From the NCBI GenBank assembly GCA_016217835.1, contig JACRFQ010000017.1, forward strand, positions 1-36,709: a stretch of 36,709 bases of DNA. The letters run 5' to 3'. Every line of letters begins with the position of its first letter. Within the stretch, counting starts at the first letter, position 1. Of this stretch, positions 35,387 through 36,709 are shown one piece after another. Source of the stretch: Candidatus Levyibacteriota bacterium. GTDB taxonomy: Bacteria; Patescibacteriota; Microgenomatia; Levybacterales; UBA12049. Under the pieces are notes generated by a model. That model did not search any database. It was given only the letters and a program-made list of their open reading frames with translations, and was not told the origin of the DNA. The position numbers and the translations under genes were made by a program.

Positions 35387-36133
35387 ATGATAGAACGAGG
35401 AATTATGGAAGCACTTCACAGTGCAAAACCCGGTTCAAGCCAAGAACTTCATGGAGAAGCTTTAAAAGCAATGCTTGAGGCTGCTAAAGCAAGTGGTTTT
35501 AGAGATCCCGTACTTCCAACAATTCCTGTTACTTCTGAAACCCCACACGTAGAATCTTTAAGTGGCGAAGCGCTTCAAGCGGAATTAGAAGCGCAGGCTA
35601 AGAGATATATTGAATTTGGTTTTGCAAAAAAGCTTGGGATGACTCAGTATAGATTTAAAGATAGAGTAATGGGCTTAGCTGCTCCACAGCCGGAAAGCTA
35701 TAAAGGCAGATTTGATATTCCAGTAGTAGTTATCGGTGCCCAAGTTCCGGCAGTAGAGCAATATAGGATGATTGGTTTTGATTATTATTTAAGTGACTTG
35801 GGAATTCAAGATAGAGATGTAAAAGGATATCAAACTCCCAATGTTCCCCATTTAGTTTGGATGCAAGACGGAAAAGTAAATCTTGGTAAATCTGTTGACA
35901 AAGTAAGAGCTTCTTTTAGTAGAGATGAAAGAGGAGCAAATCTATATGATGGAGTAGGGCTTGTTGTAGCCCGTCCCGATATATTAAAAGATCATTTCAT
36001 TGATCTTCCTGGTACGCAGGTTGGGTCTGGCAGCGCTCCATTTCTGAATTTGTGGGATGACAGACCGGAGGTGCACTGTGGCTTTGTCGACGATACGCAT
36101 TCGAGGTTTGGTTCTGCCTCTGGCGGGAGATAA
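35387..36133 (+). CDS. Diversity-generating retroelement target (variable) protein
   Basis: A 248-residue soluble protein without signal peptide or membrane helix. The N-terminal ~80 residues are helical and Ala/Glu-rich, with two related segments, HGEALKAMLEAAKASGFRDP and SGEALQAELEAQAKRYIEFGF. A conserved-looking beta region follows ('FDYYLSDLGIQDRDVKGYQ', 'VPHLVWMQDGKVNLGKSVDKV', 'RDERGANLYDGVGLVVARP'), and residues 212-247 are encoded by the VR. Thirteen of these (213, 215, 216, 219, 224, 228, 230, 231, 232, 234, 236, 238 and 240) differ from the TR-encoded version. Such ends usually form a C-type lectin-like ligand-binding surface, so the protein is probably a binding protein with a hypervariable face; its ligand is unknown. 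ATG 35387 suits a leaderless mRNA; ATG 35405, with GAGG ahead of it, is the alternative. Confidence 0.88.
   Translation: MIERGIMEALHSAKPGSSQELHGEALKAMLEAAKASGFRDPVLPTIPVTSETPHVESLSGEALQAELEAQAKRYIEFGFAKKLGMTQYRFKDRVMGLAAPQPESYKGRFDIPVVVIGAQVPAVEQYRMIGFDYYLSDLGIQDRDVKGYQTPNVPHLVWMQDGKVNLGKSVDKVRASFSRDERGANLYDGVGLVVARPDILKDHFIDLPGTQVGSGSAPFLNLWDDRPEVHCGFVDDTHSRFGSASGGR
36018..36125 (+). repeat. DGR variable repeat (VR)
   Basis: The 108 bp at the 3' end of the target gene match the TR at 36430-36537 with a constant offset of 412. Fifteen positions differ: 36019, 36024, 36030, 36033, 36042, 36056, 36068, 36074, 36078, 36080, 36081, 36086, 36092, 36098 and 36105. In every one the TR base is A; the VR base is G in twelve, C in two and T in one. 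The last 20 bp (36106-36125) contain no A, are identical in both copies and should act as the IMH-like priming end. Confidence 0.95.
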
Positions 36134-36429
36134 TTTAAATTTGGTTTTTGAATCTTTCCCCTTTTTGTCTTCTTGAATTTTGGTACGTTTTTATTTACAA
36201 TAAAGCTTGAGAGTAGGTTAATGAATTCCAAACTAAGGTTTGAAATCGCCGAAATCTTCCAAAACTTAATCCATCAGAATTTTTGTAAGTTAAGGCTTAC
36301 CAAAAGAGAATGGTCATCTTTGGGAAACTCCGTGTTTTTCTCTTTCCTCCGGTTTAAACGGAGAAATAAAATACAACAGCAAGAGTTATCAAGCTGTGGT
36401 GGGGGTCTTTGTACGGAGAAAAATATAAT
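36134..36429. other. Non-coding spacer between target gene and TR
   Basis: No convincing gene is seen in these 296 bp. A hairpin CTCCG/CGGAG with a 7-nt loop (36347-36363) and an AT-rich stretch lie before the TR. It probably contains the promoter and 5' part of the TR RNA. Confidence 0.5.
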
Positions 36430-36537
36430 AAGTTGAGTCTGACAACGCTCCATATCTGAATTTGTGGAATGACAGACCGAAGGTGAACTATAACTTTATC
36501 GACAATACGAATTCGAAGTTTGGTTCTGCCTCTGGCG
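36430..36537 (+). repeat. DGR template repeat (TR)
   Basis: Non-coding copy of the VR with 31 adenines, 15 of which are changed in the VR, while all 77 non-adenine bases are unchanged. In the VR reading frame it has AAC/AAT codons at four of the positions now reading Asp, Gly or His in the target, which favours wide amino-acid choice without creating stop codons. It is expected to be transcribed and reverse transcribed with errors at A. Confidence 0.95.
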
Positions 36538-36545
36538 ATAGTATC

Positions 36546-36709
36546 TCAAAGATTTTTAAGATAGCGAATCCAGCCTCCAGCCATCTTACCGATTTCCTGG
36601 AGGCTTTCGGAAAGCTTTAGATAGCTTTTGTTATCAATGCAATTGTTGTCCCTAGCAAGTCTTAATAATATCTTTTCGAGATCAATTTTTGCGTTAACTA
36701 TTATTAATA
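36546..36709 (-). CDS. avd: Avd-like four-helix-bundle protein, C-terminal part (runs off right edge)
   Basis: The minus-strand frame ends with TGA at 36546-36548 and is open to the window edge, giving at least 53 C-terminal residues. It contains 'KIDLEKILLRLARDNN', 'SYLKLSESLQEIGKM' and a final AGGWIRYLKNL. Two amphipathic helices joined by a short loop and ending in E-IG-M--GW match the C-terminus of bAvd/Avd accessory proteins, which form a pentameric barrel that binds the reverse transcriptase and TR RNA. Its position 8 bp from the end of the TR supports this over the related 23S-rRNA intervening-sequence four-helix protein. It is encoded on the strand opposite to the TR and target gene. 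The N-terminus is outside the window. Confidence 0.8.
   Translation of the reverse strand, partial: LIIVNAKIDLEKILLRLARDNNCIDNKSYLKLSESLQEIGKMAGGWIRYLKNL

Noticed and set aside
35992-36231. Minus-strand ORF across the VR
   Set aside because: It is antisense to the well-supported target gene and its sequence is only a shadow of the VR region.
36173-36436. Plus-strand ORF of 87 codons between the target gene and the TR
   Set aside because: It has no recognisable domain, begins without a ribosome-binding site and ends inside the TR; composition looks non-coding, so it is treated as part of the DGR spacer.

Overview
This AT-rich window (about 35% G+C by eye) looks like the chromosome of a Patescibacteria/CPR bacterium, most likely a Microgenomates-type lineage. 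That placement is inferred from compact versions of universal proteins (IF-2 without its long N-terminal region, a short HrcA, a zinc-finger-less DnaJ), wall-anchor signals of the LPPTG type, large undecaprenyl-linked glycosyltransferase clusters, very short 5' leaders and a diversity-generating retroelement. No rRNA, tRNA, CRISPR array, transposase or prophage gene was recognised.

Layout. 1-4967 (minus strand): rpsT, then pilN-pilO-like type IV pilus genes, a small membrane protein, an Fn3/Ig-like surface protein ending in LPPTG plus a membrane helix, an FAD-dependent oxidoreductase, and the start of a large membrane protein that runs off the left edge. 5010-8531 (plus): murJ and lepA. 8528-9631 (minus): a cohesin/PKD-like surface protein, also ending in LPPTG plus a helix. 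9737-12605 (plus): groES, groEL and a PEGA/SH3 protein. 12602-18736 (minus): an envelope polysaccharide cluster made of UbiA-type and WecA/MraY-type prenyl-phosphate enzymes, a PMT-type and a GT2 glycosyltransferase, then tatD. 18763-22123 (minus): metK behind a SAM riboswitch-like leader with its own terminator, a small anchored protein, and metG. 22139-23280 is a gene-poor stretch with one small membrane ORF and several palindromic or structured elements. 23281-27481 (plus): hrcA-grpE-dnaK-dnaJ. 27517-31531 (plus): an anchored beta-propeller-like protein and a membrane-bound Clp-like AAA+ protein with its small membrane partner. 31585-35344 (plus): nusA, infB and a degenerate DHH-family protein.

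The most exciting part is the right end, 35347-36709: a diversity-generating retroelement (DGR). The last codons of the target gene (variable repeat VR, 36018-36125) are repeated 412 bp downstream as a template repeat (TR, 36430-36537). In the 108-bp alignment all 15 differences fall on adenines of the TR and none of its 77 non-adenine positions differs, which is the mark of adenine-specific mutagenic retrohoming. Thirteen codons of the target protein's C-terminus are altered. The tail of an Avd-like four-helix-bundle gene follows on the opposite strand and is cut by the window edge; the reverse transcriptase is expected just beyond it.

Regulatory signals are also informative. CIRCE-like HrcA operators overlap the groES and hrcA promoters and tie both chaperone operons to one repressor. 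The lepA and hrcA leaders share a multi-hairpin element whose family I could not name. Several genes (rpsT, tatD, dnaJ, nusA, the DGR target) have a -10 box only 6-10 nt before the ATG, suggesting leaderless mRNAs.
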